DNA from: Hamadaea tsunoensis DSM 44101
GTDB lineage: Bacteria; Actinomycetota; Actinomycetes; Mycobacteriales; Micromonosporaceae
Length of the DNA stretch: 64,000 nt
Reading direction: 5' to 3'
NCBI RefSeq assembly: GCF_000428945.1
Contig: NZ_AUAX01000003.1
Location: forward strand, 62,001 to 126,000
Shown piece after piece: positions 50,585-60,255 of the stretch. A program made the position numbers and the translations under genes. Under the pieces are notes generated by a model that saw only the letters and a program-made list of their open reading frames with translations, had not been told where the DNA came from and did no database searches. Position 1 is the first letter of the stretch; each line of letters begins with the position of its first letter.

Positions 50585-51613
50585 TTACGCGACGACGTGG
50601 CGCTGCTCGGCGAAGTGACACGCCGAGAGGTGGTTGTCCGCCGCCGGCCGCAGGATGAGCAGCGGCTCCTCGGTGACGCACCGCTCCTGGGCCTTCCAGC
50701 ACCGGGTGCGGAACCGGCAGCCCGACGGCGGGTTGGCCGGGGACGGCACGTCGCCTTCGAGGCGGATGACCTCGCGGTGGGCCCGGGCCTCGGGATCCGG
50801 CACCGGGACCGCCGAGAGCAGGGCCTGCGTGTACGGGTGGGTCGGGCGCGAGTAGATCTCGTCCTCGGTGCCGATCTCGACGATCTTGCCGAGGTACATG
50901 ACGCCGACCCGGTCGGAGATGTGGCGGACCACGGACAGGTCGTGGGCGATGAAGATGTAGCTCAGCCCGAACTCGTCCTGCAGCTTCTCCAGCAGGTTGA
51001 TGACCTGTGCCTGGATCGATACGTCGAGCGCCGAGACGGGCTCGTCGCAGACGATCACCTCGGGCCGCAGGGCCAGCGCGCGGGCGATGCCGATGCGCTG
51101 GCGCTGGCCGCCGGAGAACTGGTGCGGGTAGCGGTTGATGTGCTCCGGGTTGAGCCCGACCAGTTCCAGCAGCTCCTGTACGCGACGCTGCCGGTCCCCC
51201 TTCGGGGCCACGTCAGTGTGGATCTCGTACGGCTCGCCGATGATGTCGCCGACGGTCATCCGCGGATTGAGCGAGGTGTACGGGTCCTGCATGACCATCT
51301 GCACGTTGCGGCGCAGCCTGCGCAGCTCCGAGCCGCCCATCTTGTAGATGTCGCGGCCGTGCAGCTTGGCCCGGCCGGCCGTCGGCGTCTCCAGGCGCAT
51401 GAGCAGCTTGGCGACGGTCGACTTCCCGCAGCCGGACTCGCCGACGATGCCGAGGGTCTCGCCCTTGCGCAGCTCGAACGAGACGCCGTCGACCGCCTTG
51501 ACATCACCGATCTTCTTCTTGAAGAGGATGCCCTGCCGGATCGGGAAGTGCTTGACCAGGTTCTCGACCTCGAGGATGGTCTCGCCCTTCGAAGCGGTCT
51601 CAGAGACGGCCAT
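50585..51613 (-). CDS. dppF: Oligopeptide/dipeptide ABC transporter ATP-binding protein
   Basis: The 342-residue ATPase belongs to a peptide importer of the OppF/DppF type. Elements are Walker [13 protein letters not shown], signature [14 protein letters not shown], Walker [13 protein letters not shown] and switch H in [11 protein letters not shown]. The C-terminal OppD/F extension includes the Cys-containing [14 protein letters not shown] that binds an Fe-S cluster in relatives. ATG 51613 overlaps dppD by 14 bp; AAGGAG is 8 nt upstream. Last gene of the dppABCDF operon. Confidence 0.94.
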   Translation of the reverse strand: MAVSETASKGETILEVENLVKHFPIRQGILFKKKIGDVKAVDGVSFELRKGETLGIVGESGCGKSTVAKLLMRLETPTAGRAKLHGRDIYKMGGSELRRLRRNVQMVMQDPYTSLNPRMTVGDIIGEPYEIHTDVAPKGDRQRRVQELLELVGLNPEHINRYPHQFSGGQRQRIGIARALALRPEVIVCDEPVSALDVSIQAQVINLLEKLQDEFGLSYIFIAHDLSVVRHISDRVGVMYLGKIVEIGTEDEIYSRPTHPYTQALLSAVPVPDPEARAHREVIRLEGDVPSPANPPSGCRFRTRCWKAQERCVTEEPLLILRPAADNHLSACHFAEQRHVVA

Positions 51614-52628
51614 CGAGCAGCTCCTTCGCGAAGTGGCAGGCGCTGGTCCGCCCGTCGCCCAGCTGGAGCAGGGGCGGGACGTCCGTCACGCAGATGTCCT
51701 TGGCGTACTTGCAACGCGGGTTGAACGCACAGCCGGTCGGCGGCTTCATCAGGTTCGGCGGCAGGCCCTTGATCGTGGCCAGCTCCGCACCCTTGGAGTC
51801 GAGTCGCGGGATCGAGTCGAGCAGCCCCTCGGTGTACGGGTGGGCCGGCTTCTTGTACAGCGCGTGCACGTCCGCGTGCTCGACGATGCGGCCGGCGTAC
51901 ATGACGGCGATCCGGTCCGCCACGTCGGCCACGACGCCCAGGTCGTGGGTAATCAGGATCATGCCCATGTTCAGGTCGCGACGCAGGTCGGCGAGCAGGT
52001 CCATGATCTGCGCCTGCACGGTCACGTCCAGCGCCGTCGTCGGCTCGTCGGCGATGAGCACCTTCGGGTCCAGCGCCAGCGCCATCGCGATCATCACGCG
52101 CTGCCGCATGCCGCCGGAGAACTGGTGCGGGTAGTCCTTGATGCGCGCACGAGCACCCGGGATCTTCACCAGGTCCATGAGCTCGACCGCCCGGCGGGTC
52201 GCGTCGGACTTCGACAGGCCCTTGCGCTTGCGCAGGGTCTCCGAGATCTGGTTGCCGACCGTGAACACGGGGTTCAGCGCCGACAGCGCGTCCTGGAAGA
52301 TCATCGCGATCTCCTGGCCGCGGATCTGCCGCCGCTCCTCCTTCGACATCTTCAGCAGGTCGCGGTCCTGGTAGAGGATGCGACCGCCGGTCACCTTGCC
52401 CGGCGGGATGTCGAGGATGCCCATGATCGTCTGGGCGGTCACCGACTTGCCGGAGCCCGACTCGCCGAGTACGGCGAGCGTCTCGCCCGGGTCGAGGTGA
52501 TAGGAGACCCCGTTGATGACCTTCGCGATCCCGTCGCGGGTGTGGAACTCGACGTAGAGGTCGTCCACCTCCAGGAGCCGGGGAGTGCTCGCGCGAGCCG
52601 CCGGGAAGTCGGTCTGTGGGCCAGTCAT
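51600..52628 (-). CDS. dppD: Oligopeptide/dipeptide ABC transporter ATP-binding protein
   Basis: The 342-residue partner ATPase has Walker [13 protein letters not shown], signature [14 protein letters not shown], Walker [14 protein letters not shown]-loop [11 protein letters not shown], and C-terminal cysteines [14 protein letters not shown] followed by a later ..SACHF (Fe-S-type extension). It pairs with DppF to energise peptide import. It starts 4 bp after dppC and overlaps dppF, which indicates tight co-translation. Confidence 0.94.
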   Translation of the reverse strand: MTGPQTDFPAARASTPRLLEVDDLYVEFHTRDGIAKVINGVSYHLDPGETLAVLGESGSGKSVTAQTIMGILDIPPGKVTGGRILYQDRDLLKMSKEERRQIRGQEIAMIFQDALSALNPVFTVGNQISETLRKRKGLSKSDATRRAVELMDLVKIPGARARIKDYPHQFSGGMRQRVMIAMALALDPKVLIADEPTTALDVTVQAQIMDLLADLRRDLNMGMILITHDLGVVADVADRIAVMYAGRIVEHADVHALYKKPAHPYTEGLLDSIPRLDSKGAELATIKGLPPNLMKPPTGCAFNPRCKYAKDICVTDVPPLLQLGDGRTSACHFAKELLDGRL

Positions 52629-52632
52629 CGGA

Positions 52633-53598
52633 TCACCGCAGCTTCGGGTCGAAGGCCTCGCGGATGGCGTCGCCCAGCATGATGAAGGCGAGCACCGTCA
52701 GCGCGAGGAACACGGACGGGACGGCGAGCGGGGTGATCTTTTCCCGCATGTGTACGCGCGCGGTCGCGATGTCGCTACCCCACGAGATGCTCGGCGGCTT
52801 GAGGCCGACGCCGAGGAACGACAGGGTGGCCTCGCTCGCGATGAAGGCGCCGAGGGCGATCGTGATGATCACCAGGAACGGTGCGAGCACGTTCGGCATG
52901 ATGTGCCGCCACATGATCCGCCCGTTGCCGGCGCCCAGCATCCGCGCCGCCGACACGTAGTCCTGCTGCTTGGCCGTGATGACCGAGGAGCGTACGACGC
53001 GGGCGGCGGTGGTCCAGCCGAGGACGCCGAGGATGCCGATCAGGGCGGTCAGGCGCAGGCTCTGGCTGTCCGACGGGATGCGCTTCATCAGCACGATCGC
53101 GCCGAGCAGCAGCGGGATCGCCAGCACGATGTCGACGATGCGGGAGACCACGGCGTCGATCCAGCCGCCGAAGAAGCCGGCGATCATGCCGATGACCATG
53201 GCCAGTACGCCGGCCAGGATGGCCGCGCCCGCGCCGATGAGCAGCGAGTTGCGCGTGCCGTAGACGGCGTGCGCCCACACGTTGCAGCCCTGGAAGTCGT
53301 ACCCGAAGGGGGCACCGGCGGAAGGCCCGGCCATCTGGTTGTTCAGGCTGCAACTGTTCGGGTCGGCGCTGGTGAACAGGCTCGGCCAGCAGGCCATCAC
53401 CAGGATGACGAGAACGATGGCCAGAGCGATCCAGAACAGCGCGTTGCGCCGCAGCTCCCGCCAGGCGTCGGCGGCGGCGCTGCGTACCTTCGTCGCCGAC
53501 TCCATGGTCTGCGGCTGGCCGGGGGCACCGGGTTCGCCTTGCAGTCCGGGCGTGGCGGAGTGCAGTTCGCTCGCCGCGGCGGTCTCAAAGTCACTCAT
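52633..53598 (-). CDS. dppC: Peptide ABC transporter permease
   Basis: The 321-residue BPD-type permease has an N-terminal cytoplasmic tail of about 55 residues, about six helices and the EAA loop VSAARMLGAGNGRIMWRHIMPNVLAPFLV. An extracytoplasmic insert FTSADPNSCSLNNQMAGPSAGAPFGYDFQGCNVWAH carries two cysteines. ATG 53598 (MSDFETAAASEL) is preferred since GAGGA is 7 nt away; the frame extends upstream into dppB without a start signal. It overlaps dppB by 8 bp. Confidence 0.93.
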   Translation of the reverse strand: MSDFETAAASELHSATPGLQGEPGAPGQPQTMESATKVRSAAADAWRELRRNALFWIALAIVLVILVMACWPSLFTSADPNSCSLNNQMAGPSAGAPFGYDFQGCNVWAHAVYGTRNSLLIGAGAAILAGVLAMVIGMIAGFFGGWIDAVVSRIVDIVLAIPLLLGAIVLMKRIPSDSQSLRLTALIGILGVLGWTTAARVVRSSVITAKQQDYVSAARMLGAGNGRIMWRHIMPNVLAPFLVIITIALGAFIASEATLSFLGVGLKPPSISWGSDIATARVHMREKITPLAVPSVFLALTVLAFIMLGDAIREAFDPKLR

Positions 53599-54514
53599 AG
53601 CGAATCCTCGGGTCCAGAACGGCGTACAGCACATCGACGATCAGGTTGGCCACGATGTAGATGACCACCAGCAGGCTGACGATCGAGACCACGGTCGGGC
53701 CGTCGTCCAGGCCGATGGCCTTGTAGAGCTTGAAGCCGACACCGGGGACGTTGAACACGCTCTCGGTGATGATCGCTCCGCCCATCAGGTTGCCCAGCTC
53801 GACGCCGAGGAACGTGACGATGGGGATCAGCGAATTGCGCAGCACGTGTACGCCGATCACGCGGCCCTGCTTGAGGCCCTTGGACGTCGCCGTGCGTACG
53901 TAGTCGGCCCGCAGGTTGTCGCCGAACGAGGCGCGGGTGAGCCGCATGGCGGTCGCGAGCGAGAGTGAGCCGAGCACCAGACCGGGCAGGATGAGGGAGG
54001 TCCAGGGCTGGTCCGGCGTGTAGATGACCGGGAAGATCTTCCACTTGATCGCGAAGAGGTACTGCGCGAGCGGGGCCAGGACGATCGACGGGATGCCGAT
54101 GACGACCAGGGTCAGTACCAGGGTCGTGTTGTCGAAGACGCCGCCTCGGCGCAGCGCGGCGATGATGCCGAACGAGACGCCGACGATCATCGCGAAGAGC
54201 AGGGCGATGAGGGCGATCTTGCCGGTCAGCACCAGCGCGTCGCCGATCGAGTCGAAGACCGAGCGCCCGGTGTACGTCGTCAGGTTCCCCGTGAAGAGAT
54301 CCTTGAGGAAGTAGAGGTAGCGCTGGAAGAACCCGGCGTTCAGATGGAACTGCTCCGTGAGCGCGGCCCGCTGCTGGGGGGTCACGGGCTTCTCACCCGC
54401 CAGTGCCTGGATGGGGTCTCCACCACCGGCGAACATCAGGGCGAACACGATCAGCGTCGCCCCGAAGAAGGTCAGCACACCTTGGAGCAGGCGCCGCACA
54501 ATGTAGCGGAACAT
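53591..54514 (-). CDS. dppB: Peptide ABC transporter permease
   Basis: The 307-residue BPD permease of the DppB/OppB type has N-terminal MFRYIVRRLLQGVLTFFGATLIVFALMF (typical first helix), a large outer loop after TM1, and EAA loop YVRTATSKGLKQGRVIGVHVLRNSLIPIVTFLGVELGNLMGGAIITESVFNVPGVG. It forms the channel with DppC. It is separated from dppA by 137 bp holding a very stable hairpin (54580-54613), which may lower its expression relative to the binding protein. Confidence 0.93.
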   Translation of the reverse strand: MFRYIVRRLLQGVLTFFGATLIVFALMFAGGGDPIQALAGEKPVTPQQRAALTEQFHLNAGFFQRYLYFLKDLFTGNLTTYTGRSVFDSIGDALVLTGKIALIALLFAMIVGVSFGIIAALRRGGVFDNTTLVLTLVVIGIPSIVLAPLAQYLFAIKWKIFPVIYTPDQPWTSLILPGLVLGSLSLATAMRLTRASFGDNLRADYVRTATSKGLKQGRVIGVHVLRNSLIPIVTFLGVELGNLMGGAIITESVFNVPGVGFKLYKAIGLDDGPTVVSIVSLLVVIYIVANLIVDVLYAVLDPRIRYE

Positions 54515-54579
54515 GAGTCTAGTCTCTCCGGATGTGGGAGGTTTTGGGGCGATTCCCCTAAAGACCCGGACACGGGCGT

Positions 54580-54613
54580 GGCGCCGCCGGCTCCGGTCGG
54601 AGCCGGCGGCGCC
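54580..54613 (-). terminator. Strong hairpin between dppA and dppB
   Basis: GGCGCCGCCGGCTCCG (54580-54595) and CGGAGCCGGCGGCGCC (54598-54613) form a 16-bp stem with a 2-nt central spacer. On the minus strand it lies 38 bp after the dppA stop. It probably acts as a partial terminator or 3' stabiliser, leaving excess dppA mRNA. Confidence 0.75.
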
Positions 54614-54651
54614 TGAGCGTGCCCATTAGATCAAGACTGCTCCCGGCTGAA

Positions 54652-56259
54652 TCAGCCGACGTACTCGATCTTGGTCAGGTTGACCCGGTTGTACAGGTCG
54701 ATCTCGACGTTCTTGACCTTGGTCGAGATGCCGTAGCTGTTCTGGCCGAAGCGCAGCGGCATGACCGGCATGTCCTTGGCCAGGATGTCCTCGGCCTGCT
54801 GCCACTTGGCGATGGCCTCGTCCGAGGTCTTGGCCTCACGGCCGTCCTGGACCAGCTTGTCGAAGTCGGGGTTGCTGTACCCGTAGTAGTTCGAGGAGCC
54901 CTTGGTGGTGTACAGCGGGCCGAGGTAGTCCTCCATCGACGGGTAGTCCATCACCCACGCCATCCGGAAGACGCCGACCGACTCCTTCTTCTGGACCTTG
55001 GTCAGGAGGTCGGCGAACTTCGCCTCCGGCTGGCCGACGCACTCGACACCCAGGTTGGCCTTGAGCTGGTTGCAGGTCGCGTCGACCCAGTCCTTGTGGC
55101 CGCCGTCGGCGTTGTAGCTGATCGTCAGCTTCGCCGGGCCGCCGGCCTGCTGGTACAACGTCTTCGCGTCAGCCGGCTTGTACTCGCAGTTCGCACCGCA
55201 GGTGTTGTCGCGGTAACCCGCGACCACGGGGGACACGAACGAGTACGCCGCCTTCTGCGACCCCTTGAAGACCTGGTCCACGATCTGCTGGCGGTCGATC
55301 GCCATCGAGATCGCGCGGCGGACGTCGACGTTCGCGAACGACTTGTCGTACGTCGGGAACGACAGGAACTGGAACGTCGAAGCGGGGCTCTGCAGGAACC
55401 GGTCGCCCAGGTCGCCGTCGGCCGTGGTGAGGTTCTCCGTGGGGATCTGCTTCATCACGTCGTCGTTGCCGGCCAGCAGGTCGGCGTACTCGGCCGAGGG
55501 CTGCTGGTAGATCTTGAAGTCCGCGCCGCTGATGTGCGGAGCCGTGCCCTTGTACGCGTCGTACCGGGTGACCGAGATCTCCGCGTCGTGCTGCCAGGTG
55601 CCGTCCATCTTGAACGGGCCGTCACCGATGGGAGCCTCGGCGAAGTCCTTCTTCACGGCGCCGTCGGAGTCGAAGGCGGCGGCCGGCAGCGGGTAGAACG
55701 CCGTGTAGCCGAGCATCGTCTTGAAGTCCGAGAACGGAGCCGTCAGCGTCACCGTGAAGCTGGTGTCGTCGACCTTCTTCAGACCGGACAGGGTCTTCGC
55801 CGTCGGCGTGGCCTTCGCGTCCGCCGGAGCGACCGCGTCGTAGCCCTCGATCTGCGAGAAGAAGTACGCGTTCTGCGAGCTGCCCTTGTAGGCGGCGGCG
55901 TTCCACGCGTTGATGTAGCTGTCGGACGTGACCTTCTCACCGTTGTGGAAGGTCCAGCCGTCCTTGATCTTGATTGTCCAGGTCTTGTTGTCGGTCGTGG
56001 TGATCGACTCCGCCTGCACCTCGTACGGCTTGTTGTTCTCGTCGTAGTCCACCAGCGGCGCGAAGAGCGCGGCGAGGACCTGCGAACCACTCGTCTCGTT
56101 CGTGTCAGCGGGGGTGAGGAACTGGGGTTCGGCGATGCCGATCCGGACCACACCATTCGACGAGCTGGCGCTGTCGCCGCCCTTGCCGCCACACGCCGAC
56201 AAAGCCAGCGCCGCGACCACAGGGAGCGCAGCAAACGCAGCGAGCTTGCGAACCTGCAT
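54652..56259 (-). CDS. dppA: Peptide ABC transporter substrate-binding lipoprotein (family 5)
   Basis: The 535-residue extracytoplasmic binding lipoprotein has signal MQVRKLAAFAALPVVAALAL and lipobox LSAC with Cys23, then a Ser/Gly tether. SBP family 5 segments follow: WTIKIKDGWTFHNGEKVTSDSYINAWN, APIGDGPFKMDG, VDVRRAISMAIDRQQIV and MAWVMDYPSMEDYLGPLYTT. ATG 56259 has GAGGAGG 5 nt upstream; the 5' extension to 56313 lacks a signal. A pair of cysteines (NTCGANCEY) is in the second lobe. It captures oligopeptides or related solutes for DppBCDF; actual ligand unknown. Confidence 0.93.
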   Translation of the reverse strand: MQVRKLAAFAALPVVAALALSACGGKGGDSASSSNGVVRIGIAEPQFLTPADTNETSGSQVLAALFAPLVDYDENNKPYEVQAESITTTDNKTWTIKIKDGWTFHNGEKVTSDSYINAWNAAAYKGSSQNAYFFSQIEGYDAVAPADAKATPTAKTLSGLKKVDDTSFTVTLTAPFSDFKTMLGYTAFYPLPAAAFDSDGAVKKDFAEAPIGDGPFKMDGTWQHDAEISVTRYDAYKGTAPHISGADFKIYQQPSAEYADLLAGNDDVMKQIPTENLTTADGDLGDRFLQSPASTFQFLSFPTYDKSFANVDVRRAISMAIDRQQIVDQVFKGSQKAAYSFVSPVVAGYRDNTCGANCEYKPADAKTLYQQAGGPAKLTISYNADGGHKDWVDATCNQLKANLGVECVGQPEAKFADLLTKVQKKESVGVFRMAWVMDYPSMEDYLGPLYTTKGSSNYYGYSNPDFDKLVQDGREAKTSDEAIAKWQQAEDILAKDMPVMPLRFGQNSYGISTKVKNVEIDLYNRVNLTKIEYVG

Positions 56260-56700
56260 TGAGCCTCCTCTTCTCTCGTCGCCGACGGTGTGACCCGCGA
56301 CAACGTGCGGCAAAGGTAGGCCGGGCGCAGACGGCTGTCCAAACCCGGATTATCACAGGAGGGTCACAGTGAGCCCCATGAAACTTGCCCAGTCGGCAAG
56401 TCATCTGGTAAAGAACTCACAGTGTGGGATCCGGGGGCATTGTCCGGTCGAGGGTACGGATGACCGATTCCGGCAATCGTCACTATCGATACAAAGCACC
56501 CCGGAGCGTTGTCCGTTTTGTAGGGTTCTGGTATCCCGAAATATGGAACGCGGCGCGCGCGAACTCGCAAAGTGACACTTCTTACAAAGGTCAAAGGTCC
56601 GCTGACGTTGTTGATACAGCTGCTACAGGACTTTGATCATGAGAGGTTATCCACAGGGGCGGCTCGGCCGTAGCTGTCGAGTGGCTGGCAGGATGGTGCC
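56260..56700. promoter_or_regulatory. 441-bp divergent region dppA / folD with dpp promoter
   Basis: No gene is supported. On the minus strand TTGGAC (56337-56342) and TACCTT (56313-56318), spaced 18 bp, are a credible dpp promoter giving a leader of about 45 nt. Upstream lie an inverted repeat ACTTGCC/GGCAAGT (56383-56401) and two copies of TCACAGTG (56364-56371 and 56417-56424), candidate regulator sites. The folD side is relatively AT-rich; AGGA lies 8 nt before its GTG. Confidence 0.55.
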
Positions 56701-57567
56701 GTGACGGCGAACATCCTGGACGGCAAGGCGACCGCGTCGGCGATCAAGGACGAGCTCAAGAGTCGCGTGGCGGCGTTGACCGCCCGGGGCATCACCCCCG
56801 GCCTCGGAACCGTGCTCATCGGCGAAGACCCCGGTTCGCAGGCGTACGTGGCCGGCAAGCACCGCGACTGCGCCGAGGTCGGCATCGCCTCGCTGCGCAA
56901 GGACCTGCCCGCGGACGCCACCCAGGCCCAGGTCGACCAGGCTCTCGCCGAACTCAACGCCGACCCCGCCTGCCACGGCTACATCGTCCAGCTGCCGCTG
57001 CCCCGGGGCCTGTCCGAGCAGCGCGCCCTCGAACTCATCGACCCGGACAAGGACGCCGACGGCCTGCACCCGGTCAACCTCGGCCGCCTGGTCCTCGGCT
57101 ACGAGGGCCCCCTGCCCTGTACGCCGCGCGGCATCGTCGAGCTCCTTCGCCGCCACGACGTCCCGCTGAAGGGCGCCGAGGTGACCGTCGTCGGCCGGGG
57201 AACCACGGTCGGGCGGCCGCTCGGGCTGCTGCTGACCCGGCGTACGGAGAACGCGACCGTGACGCTCTGCCACACGGGGACGAAGGATCTCGCCGCGCAC
57301 ACCCGTCGCGCGGACATCGTCATCGTCGCCGCCGGTACGCCCGGCCTGCTCACCGCCGACATGATCCGGCCGGGTGCGGCCGTGGTCGACGTCGGCATCA
57401 CCCGCGTGGTGGGCGCGGACGGCAAGGGCCGCTACACCGGCGACGTCGCACCCGAGGTCGCCGAGGTCGCGGGCTGGGTCGCCCCGATGCCGGGCGGCGT
57501 CGGCCCGATGACCCGGGCGATGCTCCTGCTCAACGTCGTCGAGCGGGCCGAGCGCCTGCTCGGCTGA
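56701..57567 (+). CDS. folD: Methylenetetrahydrofolate dehydrogenase/cyclohydrolase
   Basis: The 288-residue bifunctional folate enzyme interconverts 5,10-methylene-, methenyl- and 10-formyl-THF. The motif [27 protein letters not shown] (with the catalytic Lys), [21 protein letters not shown] and NADP site [16 protein letters not shown] are present, ending [17 protein letters not shown]. The family's usual GRSxxVGxP reads GRGTTVGRP, a mild change. GTG start 56701. It converges on pcrA with a hairpin between. It supplies 10-formyl-THF for the nearby PurN and PurH. Confidence 0.95.
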   Translation: MTANILDGKATASAIKDELKSRVAALTARGITPGLGTVLIGEDPGSQAYVAGKHRDCAEVGIASLRKDLPADATQAQVDQALAELNADPACHGYIVQLPLPRGLSEQRALELIDPDKDADGLHPVNLGRLVLGYEGPLPCTPRGIVELLRRHDVPLKGAEVTVVGRGTTVGRPLGLLLTRRTENATVTLCHTGTKDLAAHTRRADIVIVAAGTPGLLTADMIRPGAAVVDVGITRVVGADGKGRYTGDVAPEVAEVAGWVAPMPGGVGPMTRAMLLLNVVERAERLLG

Positions 57568-57580
57568 CCCCAGTGGGGCC

Positions 57581-57622
57581 TGTCTCCCGGATCATTCGCG
57601 GCCCGCGAGATCCGGGGAGACA
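57581..57622. terminator. folD/pcrA bidirectional terminator
   Basis: TGTCTCCCGGATC (57581-57593) and GATCCGGGGAGACA (57609-57622) pair with one bulged base; the loop itself holds a CGCGG/CCGCG-like dyad. Lies between the two convergent stops. Confidence 0.8.
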
Positions 57623-57627
57623 AAGCC

Positions 57628-60051
57628 CTAGAGCTTCTCCAGGGAGGCGTGCCGCAGGACCAGCCAGACGGTCTGGTCCCCGAAGTCCACCTGGACCTGC
57701 GCCCGCGCGCCCTGCCCTTCGACCACCACGACCCGGCCCATGCCGTAACGCTGGTGGAGCACCCGGTCACCGGCCTCCAGCGACGGCACCTTCGTCAGGT
57801 CGCTCGCGGTCGCCAGCTTGGACGGGTCGATCCCGATCCTCGACGCGATCTGCGCGGCCCGGGCCGTCCCGCCGACGAACGACGAGTTGCGCTCGCGTAC
57901 GCGTTCGGCGGAGCCGATGCCGCCGCCCCACGAGGTCATCGAGCTCTCGGTACGCTCCCACGCCGTCGTCTCGGGCGGCAGTTCCTCCAGGAACCGCGAG
58001 GGCGGGTTGTACTGCGGTTGCCCCCACGCCGACCGGGTGGCCGCCCGGCTGAGGAAGAGCCGCCGGCGGGCCCGGGTGATCCCCACGTACGCGAGCCGCC
58101 GCTCCTCCTCCAGCTCCCGGGGTTCGCTGAGGCTGCGCATGTGCGGGAAGACGCCGTCCTCCAGCCCGGTCAGGAAGACCACCGGGAATTCGAGGCCCTT
58201 GGCGGTGTGCAGGGTCATCAAGGTGACCACGCCCTGGTGGTCGGGGTCGTCGGTGGGCACCTGATCGGCGTCGGCCACCAGCGCCACCTGTTCGAGGAAG
58301 CCCGTGACCGTCGCCTCCTCCCCCGCGGCCTGCGTACGCTCGGTGTATTCGCGCGCGACGCTGACGAGTTCCTGCAGGTTCTCGACCCGGCCCTCGTCCT
58401 GGGGATCGATGCTCGCCTCCAGCTCGGTCAGGTAGCCGGAGCCGGTGAGCAGCAGCTCCAGCACCTCCTCCGGCGGGGCGGCGGTGGCCTTGTCCCGGGC
58501 GTCGTCCATCAGCTGCACGAACTCGCGGATCGAGTTGGCCGCGCGGGTCGAGATCCCGGGCGCCTCCGAGGCGCGCCGCAAGGCCGATCCGAACGAGATC
58601 CGGTCGCGGCTCGCCAGCGCCTCGACGCACGCCTCGGCCCGCTCCCCCACTCCCCGCTTCGGGACGTTGACGATGCGGCGTACCGAAACGGTGTCGTCCT
58701 CATTGGACGCGGCCCGCAGGTAGGCGAGCGCGTCCTTGACCTCTTTGCGCTCGTAGAAGCGCACGCCGCCGACGACCTTGTAGGGCAGGCCGAGCCGGAT
58801 GAAGACTTCCTCGAACACGCGGGACTGCGCGTTGGTGCGGTAGAAGACGGCGACGTCGCCGGGCCGGGCCTCGCCGGCGTCGGAGAGCGCGTCGATCTGG
58901 CGGGCGACCCAGTCGGCCTCGGAGTGCTCGTTGTCCGCGACGTAGCCGACGATCTTCTCGCCCTCGCCCATGTCCGACCAGAGCCGCTTGGGCTTGCGGC
59001 CCGGGTTGCGGTCGATGACGGCGTTGGCGGCGGTCAGGATCGTCTGCGTCGAGCGGTAGTTCTGCTCCAGCATGATCGTGCGCGCCTGCGGGTAGTCGCG
59101 CTCGAACTCCAGGATGTTGCGGATGGTGGCACCGCGGAACGCGTAGATCGACTGGTCGGCGTCGCCGACCACGCACAGCTCGCCCGTCTCGCCGACCAGC
59201 TCGCGGACCAGCACGTACTGGGCGTGGTTGGTGTCCTGGTACTCGTCGACCAGCACGTGCCGGAAGCGCCGCCGGTACTTCTCGGCGATGTCCGGCTTGG
59301 CCTGCAGCAGGTGCACGGTACGCATGATCAGGTCGTCGAAGTCCAGGGCGTGGGCCTCGACGAGCTTGCGCTGGTAGAGCGTGTACGCCTCGGCCAGCAC
59401 CCGCTCGTGCGCGCCCGTCGGCTGGAACGCCTCGGGGTCGATCAGTTCGTTCTTGAGATTGCTGACCTGGGTGACGAGTCCGCGGGGCGGGTATTTCTTC
59501 GGATCCAGGTCCAGTTCCCGGGCGACCATGGTCATCAGCCGCCGCGAGTCGTCGGTGTCGTAGATCGTGAAGCTGCTCTTGAGCCCGGCCGCGTCATGCT
59601 CGGCCCGCAGGATGCGCAGGCAGGCGGAGTGGAACGTGCTGACCCACATCAGCCGGGCGCGCCCGCCGACGACGGCGGCGACGCGCTCCTTGAGCTCGCC
59701 GGCGGCCTTGTTGGTGAAGGTGATCGCGAGGATCTCGCCCGGATGCACGTCCCGGGCCGCCAGCAGGTACGCGATGCGCTGCGTGAGGACGCGCGTCTTG
59801 CCCGAACCGGCGCCGGCCACGATGAGCAGCGGGGCGCCGTGGTGGACGACCGCGTCGCGCTGGGGTCCGTTCAACCCTTCGAGCAGCGACTCGGGATCGA
59901 GCCGGCCCTTGCGCCGGGGCTGGTCGTCGCCCTCCGGCCGAGCCTGGGCCGGCCTTTTGCCTGCGGTGGGGGCGTCCGACCCAGACTCAGGAGCACCTGA
60001 CCCGGACGGCTGGGCGGGCAGTTCAGCGGGGAGATCAAAGAGAGCATGCAT
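57628..60051 (-). CDS. pcrA: ATP-dependent 3'-5' DNA helicase PcrA/UvrD
   Basis: The 807-residue superfamily 1A helicase functions in nucleotide-excision and mismatch-type repair and replication restart. It has an N-terminal disordered extension (about 50 residues), the Q-motif GLNGPQRDAV, Walker A VAGAGSGKTRVL, motif Ia ITFTNKAAGELKER, motif II VDEYQDTNHAQY, motif III GDADQSIYAFRGA, motif IV LEQNYRST, motif V TLHTAKGLEFPVVFLTG and motif VI ERRLAYVGITRARRRL. A C-terminal Tudor-like RNAP-binding segment (AGDRVLHQRYGMGRVVVVEGQG..QVDFG) ends the protein. It corresponds to mycobacterial UvrD1. ATG 60051. Confidence 0.96.
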   Translation of the reverse strand: MHALFDLPAELPAQPSGSGAPESGSDAPTAGKRPAQARPEGDDQPRRKGRLDPESLLEGLNGPQRDAVVHHGAPLLIVAGAGSGKTRVLTQRIAYLLAARDVHPGEILAITFTNKAAGELKERVAAVVGGRARLMWVSTFHSACLRILRAEHDAAGLKSSFTIYDTDDSRRLMTMVARELDLDPKKYPPRGLVTQVSNLKNELIDPEAFQPTGAHERVLAEAYTLYQRKLVEAHALDFDDLIMRTVHLLQAKPDIAEKYRRRFRHVLVDEYQDTNHAQYVLVRELVGETGELCVVGDADQSIYAFRGATIRNILEFERDYPQARTIMLEQNYRSTQTILTAANAVIDRNPGRKPKRLWSDMGEGEKIVGYVADNEHSEADWVARQIDALSDAGEARPGDVAVFYRTNAQSRVFEEVFIRLGLPYKVVGGVRFYERKEVKDALAYLRAASNEDDTVSVRRIVNVPKRGVGERAEACVEALASRDRISFGSALRRASEAPGISTRAANSIREFVQLMDDARDKATAAPPEEVLELLLTGSGYLTELEASIDPQDEGRVENLQELVSVAREYTERTQAAGEEATVTGFLEQVALVADADQVPTDDPDHQGVVTLMTLHTAKGLEFPVVFLTGLEDGVFPHMRSLSEPRELEEERRLAYVGITRARRRLFLSRAATRSAWGQPQYNPPSRFLEELPPETTAWERTESSMTSWGGGIGSAERVRERNSSFVGGTARAAQIASRIGIDPSKLATASDLTKVPSLEAGDRVLHQRYGMGRVVVVEGQGARAQVQVDFGDQTVWLVLRHASLEKL

Positions 60052-60255
60052 CGGACATGAAGTCTATGCCGCCGGGCCGACATTCCGGCGACGCAGACCC
60101 CGTCCGGATGGTGCTACAACCCCGCGTAGGAGAAACCGCAGGAATTTGTCACCTGGACTTCATGGATGAGGTTCGTGTCCGATCTGGCGTAGTGAGTGCC
60201 GTACCGGGAGGATGAAGCGCGGAACGACCCCCGTCCATCCCACGGAGGCATTTTC

